A DNA stretch of 64,000 nt from Chamaelirium japonicum (taxonomy: Eukaryota > Streptophyta > Magnoliopsida > Liliales > Melanthiaceae). Both the position numbers and the translations under genes were made by a program. Numbering within the stretch: position 1 is the stretch's first letter; every line of letters starts with the position of its first letter. Positions 22,310 to 34,345 of the stretch are shown here, in pieces. Location: positions 813,501-877,500 of the forward strand of contig CANTAL010000023.1 in NCBI GenBank assembly GCA_947650365.1, read 5' to 3'. The notes beneath the pieces were generated by a model that saw nothing but the letters and a program-made list of their open reading frames with translations, searched no databases and was not told the DNA's origin.

Positions 22310-24500
22310 GTGAGAAGAGAACGGAGAGATAAATGAAGAGAGAAGTCATATTCATGTCCATTTACCATGGGTATAGGTATGAAGTAAGAAGGAACCTATA
22401 TTCCAAAACTCTATTTCTCAATAATATAATTAAATCTCTCCGTTCTCTTCTTGATCTTGTATATGGATTAGGGTTTCTTATAGATTGCTTAGGCCATAAG
22501 TAAGCTAACCTTATAAATAATATACGACCCCCTTGGGGTGGGGAATATTTGACGGCTCTCTCTTTCTCCTATCGCATAACACATTATCAGCACGAACATG
22601 TCGAGCCCAGCCGACCAGTCGTAAGAAAATAGAGAGAGAAACAAAGACAGAAGTGGAGTTTTAGAATTTAGATTCCTTCTAACTTTACACCTATACCTGT
22701 GGCTAATGGAGTGGAGCAAGACTTCTTCTCTCTTCTCTCTTTGTTTATTTCTCTGTTCTCTACAATCTTCTTTCATAGATTAGGGTTTCACATAGATTGC
22801 TTAGGCCCTAAGTAAGCTTACCCTATAAATAATATACAACCCCTTTAGGGTGGGGCATGTTTGACGGCTTTCTCTTTCTCCCATCTCACAACACGTTATC
22901 AGCACAAAAATATCAAGCCCATCTGACCAGTCGTATAAAAATGGAGAGAGAAACGAAGATAGAAGTAAAGTTTTGAAATTTAGATTCCTTCTTAATTCAC
23001 ACCAATATCCGTGGCCAATGGACTGGAGTGGGACTTCTTTTATTTTCTCTCTTAATTTATCTCTCTATTCTCTTCTCTCTTCTTCTCTCTCTTCTGTGGA
23101 GTTTTGGAATTTAGATTCCTTCTTACTTCACACCTATACCCGTGACCAATGGATTGGAGTAGAACTTATTCTCCCTTCTATCTTTGTTTATATCTCCATT
23201 CTCTTCTCTCTTCTTCTCTCTCCTCTATCTTCGTTTCTCTCTCCGTTTTCTTACGACTGGTCGGCAGAGCTCGACATGTTCATGCTGATAATGTATTATG
23301 AGATGGGAGAAAGAGCGAGCCATAAAACGTGCCCCACCCTGAAGGGGTCGTATATTATTTATAGGATAAGCTTACTTAGGGCCTAAGCAATCTATGGGAA
23401 ACCCTAATCCATAAAAGAAGAGAGAAGAGAATGGGGAGATTTAATTATATTATTGAGAAGTGGAGTTTTGGAATTTAGATTCCTTCTTACTTCATACCTA
23501 TACCCATGACGATTAGACTGGAGTAGGACTTCTTCTTTATTCTTTTTTTGTTTATCTCTCTGTTCTCTTCTTTCTTCTTTTCTCTTCTCACAACACATTA
23601 TCAGTACGAATATGTCGAGCCTAACCGACCTGTCGCAAGAAAATTGAGAGAGAAATAAAGATGAAGAAAAAGAAGAAGAGAGAAGAGAATAGAGAGATAA
23701 ATAAAGAGAGAAGAAGCCCTGCTCCAGTCTATTGGCCACGGGTATCGGTGTGAATTAAGAAGGAATCTAAATTCTAAAACTCTACTTTTCAATATTTATA
23801 TGACCCCTTTATAGTGGGACACGTTCAACGGGTCTCTCTTTGTCCTATCTCACAACACATTATCAGCATGAACATGTTGAGCTCAGCCGACCAGTCGTAA
23901 AAAAATAGAGAGAGAAACAAAGACAGAAGTGGGGTTTTTGATTTTAGATTTCTTCTTACTTTACACCTATACTCGTGGCTAATAGACTGGAGCAGGACTT
24001 CTTCTCTCTTCTCTCTTTATTTATCTCTCTTTTCTCTTTTCTTTTATTCTCTCTCTTCTATGGAGTTTTGGACTAGAGCAGAACTTTTTCTCCCTTCTAT
24101 CTTCGTTTATCTCTCTGTTCTCTTCTCTATTTTATCTTTGTTTCTCTCTCTATTTTCTTGTGACTTGTCGGTTTGGGATCGACATGTTCGTGCTGATAAC
24201 GTGTTGTGAGATGGGAGAGAGAGAGAGAGAGCCGCCAAATATGCCCCACCCTAAAAGGGTCGTATAAATATTGAAAAGTGGAGTTTTAAAATTTAGATTC
24301 CTTTTTACTTCACAGCTATACCCGTGACCAATGGCCTGGAGCAGGACTTCTTCTCTCTTCTCTATTTGTTTATCTCTTCGTTCTCTTTTCTCTTTTTTTC
24401 TTTCTTCTATCTTTATTTCTCTCTCTGTTTTCTTGTGACTGGTCGACTGGGCTTGACATGTTCATGCTGATAACTTGTTATGAGAAGAGAGAAGAGAGAA
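22310..24500. repeat. Second duplicated block, copy 1
   Basis: Shares a distinctive module order with 25742-28262. It has a forward B block with the variant TTCATGTCCATTTACCATGG, two successive LTR ends each followed by the GACAGAAG|TGGAGTTTT flip, reverse units, a flip to forward at about 23590, the variant TTCAACGGGTCTCTCTTTGT (about 23824), a truncated B block fused to GACTAGAGCAGAACTTTTTC (about 24071), and a GAGAGAGAGAGA expansion near 24217. Offset to the other copy grows from about 3.47 to 3.78 kb. Confidence 0.7.
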
Positions 24501-25741
24501 GAAAAGGGAGAGATAAATGAATTATTTAATGGCTGGGCTCGATATGTTCATACTGATAACGTGTTGTAAGATGGGATAAAGAGAGAGCCGTCATATGTGC
24601 CCCACCCTTTATATTATTTATATAGTAAGCTTACTTAGGGCTTAAGCAATCTATAAGAAACCCTATTCCAAAAGAAAGATCCGATGGTGGATAATGAACT
24701 AGAGTAGGTCTTCTTCTCTCTTCTCTCTTCATTTATCGTTCTGTTCTCTTCTTTCTTCTTTTTAATCTTCTGTGGAGTTTTGGAATTTACATTCCTTTCT
24801 ACTTCACACCTTTATCCGTGGTCAATGGACTGGACCAGGAGTTCTTCTCTCTTCTTTCTACGTTTATTCCCTCTTCTTCTCTCTCTTCTGTCTTTGTTTC
24901 TCTCTCTCTCTTCTATCTTCGTTTTTATCTTTCTTTTCTTGTGACTGGTCGATTGGGTTCGACATGTTCGTGTTGATAACGTGTTTTGAGAAGAGAGAAG
25001 AAAAGAGAAGAGAATAGAAAGATAAACAAAGAGAGAAGAAGTCCTGCTCACATCCATTCGCCATGGGTATAGGTATGAAGTAAGAAAGAATCTAAATTCT
25101 AAAACTCCACTTCTCAATAATATAATTATAATCTCCCCGTTCTCTTCTCTCTTCTCCCATAGATTAGGGTTTCCCATAGATGCTTAGGCCCTAAGTAAGC
25201 TGACACTATAAATAATATATGACCCCTTTTGGATGGGGCACGTTTGACGGCTCTCTCTTTCTCCCATCTTACAATACGTTGTCGGATTTTTTCTGACTTC
25301 ACACCTATACCTGTGGCCAATGGAATAGAGCTGGACTTCTTCTCTCTTTTCTTTTTGTTTATCTCTCTGATCTTTTCTCTCTTCTTCTATCTCTTCTGTC
25401 TTCGTTTATCTCTCTGTTTTCTTGTGACGGTCGGTTGAGCTCGAAATGATCGTACTGATAACGTGTTGTGAGATGAGTCAAAAAGAGAGCTGTCAAACGT
25501 GCCCTACCTTAAAGGGATCGTATAAATATTGAGAAGTAGAGTTTTGGATTTTAGATTCCATTTTATATCACACCTATACCCATGGCCAATGTACTGGAGC
25601 AGGTCTTCTTCTCTCTTCTCTCTTCTCACATCATTTATCTCTCCGTTCTCTCCATTCTTTTCTCTCTTCTGTCTTCGTTTCTCTCTCTATTTTTTTGTGA
25701 CTAGTTGGTTGGGGTTGATATGTTCATGCTGATAACATGTT
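24501..25741. repeat. Repeat units between the two copies of the second block
   Basis: A short forward GA tract stops at GAATTATTTAATGG (about 24519). Reverse sequence resumes with a truncated LTR (about 24566-24690, cut at CCGATGGTGGATAA) and two reverse B blocks. Forward units follow from about 24988 to 25283, then reverse units to 25741. The flip at 25283 (CGTTGTCGG|ATTTTTTCTGAC) is not one of the recurrent junctions. Confidence 0.65.
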
Positions 25742-28262
25742 ATGAGAAGAGAGATGAGAACAGAAAGATAAATGAAGAGAGAAGAGAACAGAGAGATAAA
25801 CGAAGAGAGAAGAAGTCCTGCTCATGTCTATTTACCATGGGTATAGGTACAAAGTAAGAAGGAACCTAAATTCCAAAACTCTATTTCTCAATAATATAAT
25901 TAAATCTCTTAGTTCTCTTCTTTATCTCTCATATGGATTAGGGTTTCATATAGATTGCTTAGGCCCTAAGTAATCTTACCTTTTAGCTAATATACGACCC
26001 TCTTAGGGTTGGGAACGTTTGACGGCTCTCTCTTTCTCCCATCTTACAACACATTATCAGCATGAACATGTCAAGCCCAGCCGACCAGTCGTAAAAAAAT
26101 AGAGAGAGAAATGAAGACAGAAGTGGAGTTTTGGAATATAGATTCCTTCTAACTTTACACCTATACCTGTAGCCAATGGACTGGAGCAGGACTTCTTCTC
26201 TCTTCGATCTTTGTTTATTTCTCCGTTTTCTTCTATCTTCTCCCATAGATTTGGGTTTCTCATAGATTGCTTAGGCCCTAAGTAAGCTTACCCTATAAAT
26301 AATATACGACCCCTTTAGGGTAGGGCATGTTTGACGACTTTCTCTTTCTCCCATCTCACAACACGTTATCAGCACGAACATGTCGAGCCCATCCGACCAG
26401 TCGTAAGAAAATAGAGAGAGAAACGAAGACAAAAGTAGAATTTTGGAATTTAGATTCCTTCTTACTTCACACCTATACTCGTGGCCAATGGACTGGAGAG
26501 GACTTCTTCTCTTTTCTCTCTTTATTTACCTCTCTATCTCTTCTCTCTACTTTTCTATCTTCTGTGGAGTTTTGGAATTTAGATTCCTTCTTACTTCACA
26601 CCTATACTTGTGGCCAATGGACTGGAGTAGGACTTCTTCTCTCTTCTTTATTCTCTTTTCTCTCTTCTCTCTTCTCTCTTTGTTTATCTCTTCGTTCTCT
26701 TCTCTTTTCATCTCTCTCTTTTGTCTTTATTTCTCTCTCCATTTTCTTGTAATTGGTCGGTTGGGCTCGATATATTCGTGCTGATAATGTATTGTGAGAT
26801 AGAAAAAAGTGAGAACCATCAAACGTGCTCCACCCTAAAGGGGTTGTATATTATTTATAGGGTATGCTTACTTAGGGCCTAAGCAATCTATGGGAAACCC
26901 TAATCCATAGGAAAAAAGAGAAGAGAATAGTAAGATTTAATTATATTATTGAGAAGTGGAGTTTTAGAATTTAGATTCCTTCTAACTTCATTCCTATACC
27001 CGTGGCCAATGGACTAGAGTAGGTCTTCTTCTCTCTTCTATCTTCGTTTATATCTCCGTTCTCGTCTCTCTCCTTTGTCTTTGTTTCTCTCTCCATTTTC
27101 TTGCGACTGGTCGGCTGGGCTCGACATGTTCGTACTGATAACGTGTTATGAGATGGGAGAAAGATGGAGCCGTCAAATATGACCCACCCTAAAAGGATCG
27201 TATATTATTTATAGGGTAAGCTTACTTAAGGCCTAAGCAATCTATGGAAAACCCTAATCCATGAGAGAAGAGAGAAGAGAATGTTGAGATTTAATTATGT
27301 TATTAAGGAGTCGAGTTTTTGACTTCTTCTCTATTCTCTTTTCTTCTCTCTTCTCATAACACGTTATCAGTATGAACATATCGAGCCCAGCCGACCAGTC
27401 GCAAAAAAACAGAGAGAGAAACAAAGACAGAAGAGAGAAGAATAGAGAAGAGAACAAAGAGATAAATAAAGAGAAAAAAGAAAAGGAGCCCTACTCCTGT
27501 CTATTGGCCACGAGTATAGGTGCGAAGTAAGTAGGAATCTAAATTCTAAAACTCCACTTCTCAATATTTATACGACCCCTTTATGGTGGGGCATGTTTGA
27601 CTGGTCTCTCTTTGTCCTATCTCACAACACGTTATCAGCACGAATATATCAATCCCAACCGACCTGTCCCAAGAAAACGGAGAGAGAAACAAAGACAGAA
27701 GTGAAGCTTTTAAATTTAGAATTCTTCTTACATCATACCTATACCCGTGGCCAATGGATTGGAGGATGACTTCTTCTATCTTCTCTCTTCATTTATCTCT
27801 CTATTCTATTCTCTTTTTTTTTCTCTCTTCTATAGAGTTTTCGACTGGAATAGGACTTTTTCTCCCTTCTATCTTCATTTATCTTTCCGTTCTCTTCTCT
27901 CTTCTTCTCTCTTTTGTCTTTGTTTCTCTCTTCGTTTTCTTATGACTGGTCAGCTGGGATCAACATTTCGTGCTGATAACGTATTGTGAGATGGGAGAGA
28001 GAGAGAGTCGTCAAATATGCCCCACCCTAAAACGATCGTATAAATATTGCAAAGTGGAGTTTTAGAATTTAGATTCCTTCTTACTTCACAGCTATACCCA
28101 TGGCCAATGGACTGGAGTATGACTTCTTCTCTCTTCTCTCTTCGTTTATCTCTTTATTCTCTTTTCACTTCTTCTCTCTCTTCTCTCTTCGTTTCTTCTT
28201 CTGTTTCCTTATGACTGGTCTGCTGGGCTCGATATGTTCGTGTTGATATCGTGTTATGAGAA
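25742..28262. repeat. Second duplicated block, copy 2
   Basis: Matches 22310-24500 in order and in shared odd variants. These include the B block with CTCATGTCTATTTACCATGG (about 25821), GACTGGTCTCTCTTTGTCCT (about 27599), a truncated B block fused to GACTGGAATAGGACTTTTTC (about 27843), and the GAGAGAGAGAG run near 27995. It carries about 300-350 bp more than copy 1, an extra reverse unit around 26800-27200. Confidence 0.7.
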
Positions 28263-29589
28263 GAGAGAAGAGAATAGAGAGATAAATAAAGAGAGAAGAG
28301 AGAAGAAGTCATGCTCTATGTTATTTAACTAATATATGATTGTGAAAAAAATAGAGAGAGAAACAAAGACAGAAGAGAGAGAAGAAGAGAGAATAGAACG
28401 GAGAGATAAACGAAGAGAAAAGAAGTCCTGCTCTAGTCCATTGGCCACGGGTACAGGTGTAAAGTAAGAAGGAATCTAAATATTAAATCTCTACTTCTTA
28501 ATATTTATACGACCTGTTTAGGGTGGGGCATGTTGAATGGCTCTTTCATTCTCCCATCTCACAACACTTACCATATAAATAATGTACGACCTCTTTAGGG
28601 TGGGGCACGTTAGACGACTCTCTTTTTCTCCCATCTCACAATATATTATCAGCACGAATATATCGAGCCCAACCGACCAGTCATAAGAAACGGAGAGAGA
28701 AATAAAAATAGAAGTGAGAGAAGAGAATAGAGAGATAAACGAAGAAAGAAGAGAGATGAAGTCCTGCTCCAGTCTATTAACCACGAGTATAGGTGTGAAG
28801 TAAGACGGAATCTAAATTCCAAAACTCCACTTCTGTCTTCGTTTCTCTTTTTGTTTTCTTGCGATTGGTCGGCTGGGCTCAATAGGTTCATGCTGATAAC
28901 GTGTTATAAGATGGGAGAAAGAGAAAGCCGCCAAATGAGCCCCACCCTAAAGGGGTCGTATAAATATTAAGAAGTAGAGTTTTGGAATTTAGATTCCTTT
29001 ATACTTCACACATATACCCATGGTCAATGGACTGGAGTGGGAGTTCTTCTCTCTTCTCTCTTCGTTCATCTCTCCGTTCTCTTCTATCTTCTTCTATCTT
29101 CTCACTTCGTTTATCTCTCCATTCTCTTCTCTCTTCTTTTCTCTTTTTTATCTTCGTTTCTCTCTTCGTTTTCTTGTGACTGGTCGGTTAGGCTTAATAT
29201 GTTCATGCTGATAACGTATTTTAAGATAGGAGAAAAAGAGAGCCATCAAATGTGCCCCACCCTAAAGGGGTCGTATATTATTTATAGGGTAAGCTAACTT
29301 AGGGCCTAAACAATCTATAGGAAAAAGAAACAAAGACAGAAGAGAGAAGAAGATAGACTAATTAAATAAATATTGAAAGAGAAGAGATAAGAAGTCCTGC
29401 CTAGTCCATTCGCCATGGGTATAGGTATGAAATAAGTAGGAATCTAAATTTCAAAACTCCACAGAAAAGAGAAAAGAAGAGAGAAGAGAACAAAGAGATA
29501 AAGAAAGAAAGAAGAAGTCATGCTCCAGTCTATTGGCTACGGGTATAGGTGTGAAGTAAGAAGGAATCTAAATTTCAAAAACTCCACTT
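28263..29589. repeat. Repeat units, mixed direction
   Basis: Forward from 28263 to about 28830, with a break at 28318-28345 and a tandem LTR-end duplication at 28510-28650 (CACAACACTTACCATATAAA, the same junction as at 2840). Reverse from about 28830 to 29320. Forward again to 29589 with two B blocks. Confidence 0.7.
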
Positions 29590-29797
29590 TGCAATAATTT
29601 ATTTTATTTAGATAATTCAATAACTATTTATACTATAATAATTATATTTAATTAATTATTTTACTAAAAACTTAATTATTAAATTATTAAATTATTTAAA
29701 ATATTTAATAAATAAATAAATGGTTAATTTAATTAAAAAAATTATTGTAACATTATTATGATAATCATAATAACGTCGAGATGATACTATTACGAAG
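29590..29797 (-). repeat. Partial AT-rich element
   Basis: A/T-only sequence ending TAATAACGTCGAGATGATAC before a reverse B block. The opposite inverted repeat and the LTR-proximal tag are absent, so it is a deleted form of the longer element. Confidence 0.55.
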
Positions 29798-31620
29798 TAG
29801 AGTTTTGAAATTTAGATTCCTTCTTACTTCACACCTATACCCGTAGCTAATGGACTGGAGCAGGACTTCTTCTCTCTTCTCTCTTTATTTATCTTTACGT
29901 TCTCTTCTCTCTTCTCTCTCTTCTGTTTTTGTTTCTCTCTCTGTTTTTTTTTTCTCTTCTTCTCTCTCTTTTGTGGAGTTTTAGAATTTAGATTCCTTCC
30001 TAATTCATACCTATACCCGTGGCTAATTGACTGGAGTAGGACTTCTTCTCTTTTCTCTCTTTATTTATCTCTCCGTTCTTTTCTCTTTTCTGCTCTCTCT
30101 TCTGTGGAAGTTTGGAATTTAGATTCCATCCTTCTTCACACCTATACCCATGGCGAATGGACTGGAGCAGGACTTCTTTTCTCTTCTCTCTTAATATTTA
30201 TTTAATTAGTTTATTTTATATTGTTAATACTAAAAAAATAATTAAATAATTAGTTAATTAAATTTTTAAATAAATTCAAATTATTTATATATCTCTTATA
30301 TTATTTATTAAATTAATTTATTAATAATATGTTTAATAAATTTCATTTAATTTAAGCTTATCATATTTATGCCTCCGTTCTCTTCTCTCTTTCTTCCATC
30401 TTACAATACATTATCAGCACGAATATGTCAAGCCCAACTGACCAGTCGCAAGAAAACGGAGAGAGAAACGAAGACAGAAGTGAACTTTTGGAATTTAGAT
30501 TCCTTATTACTTCACACCTATACCCGTGGTCAATAAAATAGAATAGGAGTTCTTCTCTCTTCTATCTTCGTTTATCTCTCCGTTCTCTTTTTTTTCTTCT
30601 ATCTCTTCTGTCTTCGTTTCTCTCTCCGTTATCTCTTCTTTCTTCTTCTCTCTCTTTTATGGAGTTTTGGAATTTAGATTCCTTCTTACTTCATACCTAT
30701 ATCCGTGTGAAGTATAGGTATAAAGTAAGAAGGAATCTAAATTCCAAAACTCTACTTCTGTCTTTATTTCTTTCTCTGTTTTCTTATGACTAATCGGTTG
30801 GGCTCGATTTGTTCATGCTGATAACGTGTTATGAGATGTGAGAAAGAGAGAGTCATAAACGTGTGCTACTATAAAAGGGTCATATAAATACTGAGAAGTG
30901 GAGTTTTAGAATTTAGATTCCTTCTTACTTCTCTCTCCTTTTTTCTTCTCTCTTCTCATAATACATTATCAGTACGAACATGTCGAGCCCAGCCAACCAG
31001 TCATAAGAAAATAGAGAGAGAAACGAAGATAGAAGAGAGAGAACAAGAGAGAAGAGAATAAAGAGATAAATAAAGATTGAAGAGAGAAGAAGTCCTGTTC
31101 GAGTCTATTTGCCACAGATTTAGGTGTGAAGTAAAAAAGAATATAAATTCTAAAACTCTACTTCTGTCTTTATTTCTCTTCCTGTTTTCTTTTGATTGGT
31201 CGACTCGGCTCAACATGTTCGTGCTGATAACGTATTGTGAGATGGGAGAAAGAGAGAGCCATCAAACATGCCCCACTATACAGGGGTCATATATTATTTA
31301 TAGGGTAGGCCTAAGCAATCTATGGGAAACCCTAATCCATGAGAGAGATCCGACGATGGACAGCCATCCTTCTTACTTCATACTTATACCCGTAGTGAAT
31401 GGACTGGAGCAGGACTTCTTCTCTCTTCTATCTTTGTTTATCCCTCCGTTCTCTTATGTCTTCTTCTCTCTTTTCTGTCTTCGTTTATCTCTTCATTCTC
31501 TTCTCTCTTCTTCTCTCTCTTCTATCTTTGTTTTCTTATGACTGGTCGGTTGGGCTTGACATATTCATGCTAATAACGTGTCGTGAGGTGGGAGAAAGCG
31601 AGAAGAGAACAGAGAGATAA
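29798..31620. repeat. Repeat units with an AT-rich insertion
   Basis: Three reverse B blocks stand in a row (29798-30190), then an A/T stretch at about 30191-30372 without the terminal motif. Short forward and reverse units follow with primer-site-like strings near 30412, 30822, 30973, 31222 and 31570. At 30690-30720 a reverse B block is joined head-on to a forward one (CCGTG|TGAAGTATAGG), giving an imperfect palindrome. A reverse LTR with an internal deletion lies at 31233-31369 and is fused to a B block as CAGCCATCC|TTCTTAC. Confidence 0.7.
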
Positions 31621-31850
31621 ACATAGAGAGAACTGTTAAATATTAAATTATCTTACAACACGTCATCAGTATGAATATGTCGAAGAAAGAAGAGAGAAGA
31701 AAGAAGAGGGAAGAGAGAAGAAGTCCTACAATCAATTAATCAAAATATAAATCTCTCTTATAAATAATATTCATACCTAATTCATATTTATATTTCTTCT
31801 ACCTGCAATCAATTAAATATCGGTCTTTTTTCTTCTACGTCTCCTCATTC
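31621..31850. other. Sequence mostly unlike the repeat modules
   Basis: After a remnant primer-site-like string (CACGTCATCAGTATGAATAT, about 31658) and a GA tract, about 120 bp (31730-31850) carries the phrase CAATCAATTAA twice (about 31732 and 31807). The string TCTTATAAATAATATTCA may be a decayed TATA region. No ORF or RNA is recognised. The two copies of the phrase suggest a small local duplication. Confidence 0.4.
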
Positions 31851-31995
31851 ACCTCAATGTTATACTTAGTTAAATAATCATATATCATAATAATGCAACT
31901 ATAATTTTTTTAATTAAGTTAATCTTTAAATTAAAATAAAGAGAGAAGAGAATTTAATATGATAATCATAATAACTTTGAGATGATACTATTGAG
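31851..31995. repeat. Degraded AT-rich inverted-repeat element
   Basis: The left end is damaged (CTCAATGTTATACTTAGTTA). The right end is intact (TAATAACTTTGAGATGATAC) and is followed by a reverse B block. The interior has the usual ATAATTTTTTTAATTAAGTT and AAATAAAGAGAGAAGAGAAT. Confidence 0.5.
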
Positions 31996-32280
31996 AAGTG
32001 GGATTTTGGAATTTAGATTCCTTCTTACTTCACACCTATACCCGTAGCCAATGGACTGAAGCAGAATTTCTTCTCTCTTCGTTTATCTCTCCATTATCTT
32101 CTCTCTTCTTCTATTTCTTCTATCTTCGTTTCTCTCTCCGTTTTCTTGTGATTGGTCAGCTAGGCTCGACATGTTCGTGCTGAAACGTGTTGTGAGATAA
32201 AAGATCGCTTATTTATTTTATTTATAGACTAGAGCAGGACTTTTCCTCTCTTCTCTCTTCATTTATAATTTAATTAAAAA

Positions 32281-33015
32281 ATAATAATCTCAACGTTATT
32301 ATGATTATCATAGTAATATTACTATAATTTTTTTAATTAAATTATTTATTTATTAAATCATTTAATAATTTAAATAATTTAATAATTAACAAATTTTAAT
32401 TATTAAGTATTTAGTAAAATAAATAATTTATTTAATATTGAATAGATGATTAATTTAACTAATATATGAAGAAATATTATAGAAACCCTATTTATTAAAT
32501 TATTATAGTTTAATTTATTTAAATTATTATAATATTACTATGATAATCATTATTTCTTTAATTAGTTATTTAAATCATCTCAACATTATTATGATTATAA
32601 AAAAATATTTTTTTTAATTAAATTATTTATTTGTTTAAGTAAATAATCTATTTAATATATTTCTTTACTAAATAAAATTTTAATTAAAGATAAATAATAA
32701 TTAAAGAAATAATTAATAAAATATATTTATAAATTAATTATATAATTAAATAATTATTTCTTTATTTAATAATTTAAATAATTAAATAGTTACCTAATTA
32801 AATTATTTAATAATATAATAATAATAAATAAATAAAATAATAAATTTAATTAAATAACTAGATAATTCAATAATTGAGTAATTAATTATTTTACTAAAAA
32901 CTTAATTATTTAAATTATTAAATTATTTTAAATATTTAATAATTAAATAAATGATTAATTTAATTTAAAAAATTATAGTAATATTACTGTGATAATCATA
33001 ATAACGTAGAGATGA
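32281..33015. repeat. Composite AT-rich element with internal copies of the terminal motif
   Basis: Starts with TAATCTCAACGTTATTATGA. A second copy of the motif appears internally at about 32577 (ATCTCAACATTATTATGATT) and a reverse copy of its inner part at about 32531. It ends ATAATAACGTAGAGATGACT. At least two elements appear nested or joined. A/T content is extreme throughout and no gene is seen. Confidence 0.55.
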
Positions 33016-33925
33016 CTGGTCAGTCCCAATTATTTATAGGGTAAGCTTACTTAGGGACTAAGCAATCTATGGGAAACCTTAATCAATGGGAGAGATCCGA
33101 CGGTGGATAGTGATCCGATAATTAGAGAGAGAAGAAGAGAGAAAAGAGAAGACGTCCTGCTCCAGTCCATTCACTACAGGTATAGGTGTGAAGTAAGAAG
33201 GATGACTGTCCATTGTCGGATCTTTCTCATGGATTAAGGTTTCCCATAGATTGCTTAGGTCCTAAGTAAGCTTACCCTTTAAATAATATATTATCATTTT
33301 AGAGTGAGGCACGTTTGACAGCTCTCTCTTTCTTCCATATCATAACACGTTATCAGCATGAGCATGTCGAGCCCAGCCAACTAGTCGCAAGAAAATGAAG
33401 AGAGAAATGAAGATAAAAGAGTGAGAAGAAGAGATAAGAGAATTGAGAGATAAATGAAGAGAGAAAAGAGAAGAAGTCCTGCTCTAGTTCTTTAGCCACG
33501 GGTATAGGTGTGAAGGAAGAAAGAATCTAAATTCCAAAACTCCTCAGAAGAGAGAGAAGAGAACAAAGAGATAAATAAAGAGAGGAGAGAGAAGAAGTCC
33601 TACTCCAGTCCATTGGTCATAGATATAGGTGTGAAGTAAGAAGGAATTTAATTAGGGTAGGGCATGTTTGATGAATCTCTCTTTCTCCCATCTCACAAAA
33701 CGTTATCAGTACGAACATGTCGAGCCCAGCTGACCAGTCACAAGAAAACGGAGAGAGAAACAAAGAGAGAAGAGAAAAGAAGCCTTACTCCAGTTCATTA
33801 GCCACGGGTATAGGTGTGAAGTAGTGTGAAGTAAGAAGGAGCCTAAATTCCAAAACTCAACTTCTCAATAAATAATATAGGACCCCTTTAGGGTGGGGCA
33901 CATTTGACGGCTCTCTCTTTTTTAA
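33016..33925. repeat. Inverted pair of partial LTRs around a B block, then forward units
   Basis: A reverse LTR fragment (about 33026-33116) is followed by a forward GA tract and B block, then a forward LTR lacking its first about 20 bp (about 33201-33347). The junction reads GTAAGAAGGATGACTGTCC. The same arrangement recurs at about 34424-34707. Forward units with primer-site-like strings at 33348 and 33701 follow to 33925. Confidence 0.65.
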
Positions 33926-34345
33926 GCATGAACCTGAAATAATCAATATTATTATAAATTTTCTTTAGGGTAGGGTACTATTATTTATCTCTACGTTCTC
34001 TCACTCCATTTAAATAATTGACTAATTATTTAATTATTTAAAAATAAAATAATAATTAAAGAAATAACTAATAAAATAAATTAATAAATTAATTATATAA
34101 TTAAATCATTATTATTTATTAAATAATTTAAATAATTAAAAAGTTACCTAATTTAATTACTTAATAATTAAATAATAATAAATAAATTTAATAATAAATT
34201 TAATTAAATAATTAAATAAATTAATTATTTTACTAAAAACAAAATTATTTAATTATTTAATAATTACATAAAATTTTAATTTAATTTAAAAAATTATAGT
34301 AATATTAATATGATAATTATAAGAACATTGAGATGATACTATTGA
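33926..34345. repeat. AT-rich element
   Basis: A/T-rich sequence with TTAATTATTTTACTAAAAAC (shared with 32879 onward) and the end ATAAGAACATTGAGATGATA. It lies in the same place relative to the inverted LTR pair as the end of 32281-33015, so this pair of regions looks like a 1.3-1.4 kb tandem duplication. Confidence 0.55.

Noticed and set aside
22310-24500. Assembly duplication (false tandem copy) as the cause of the block repeats
   Set aside because: Paired blocks differ by many substitutions and by indels of up to about 300 bp, so they are not the same sequence assembled twice. This cannot be fully excluded without reads.
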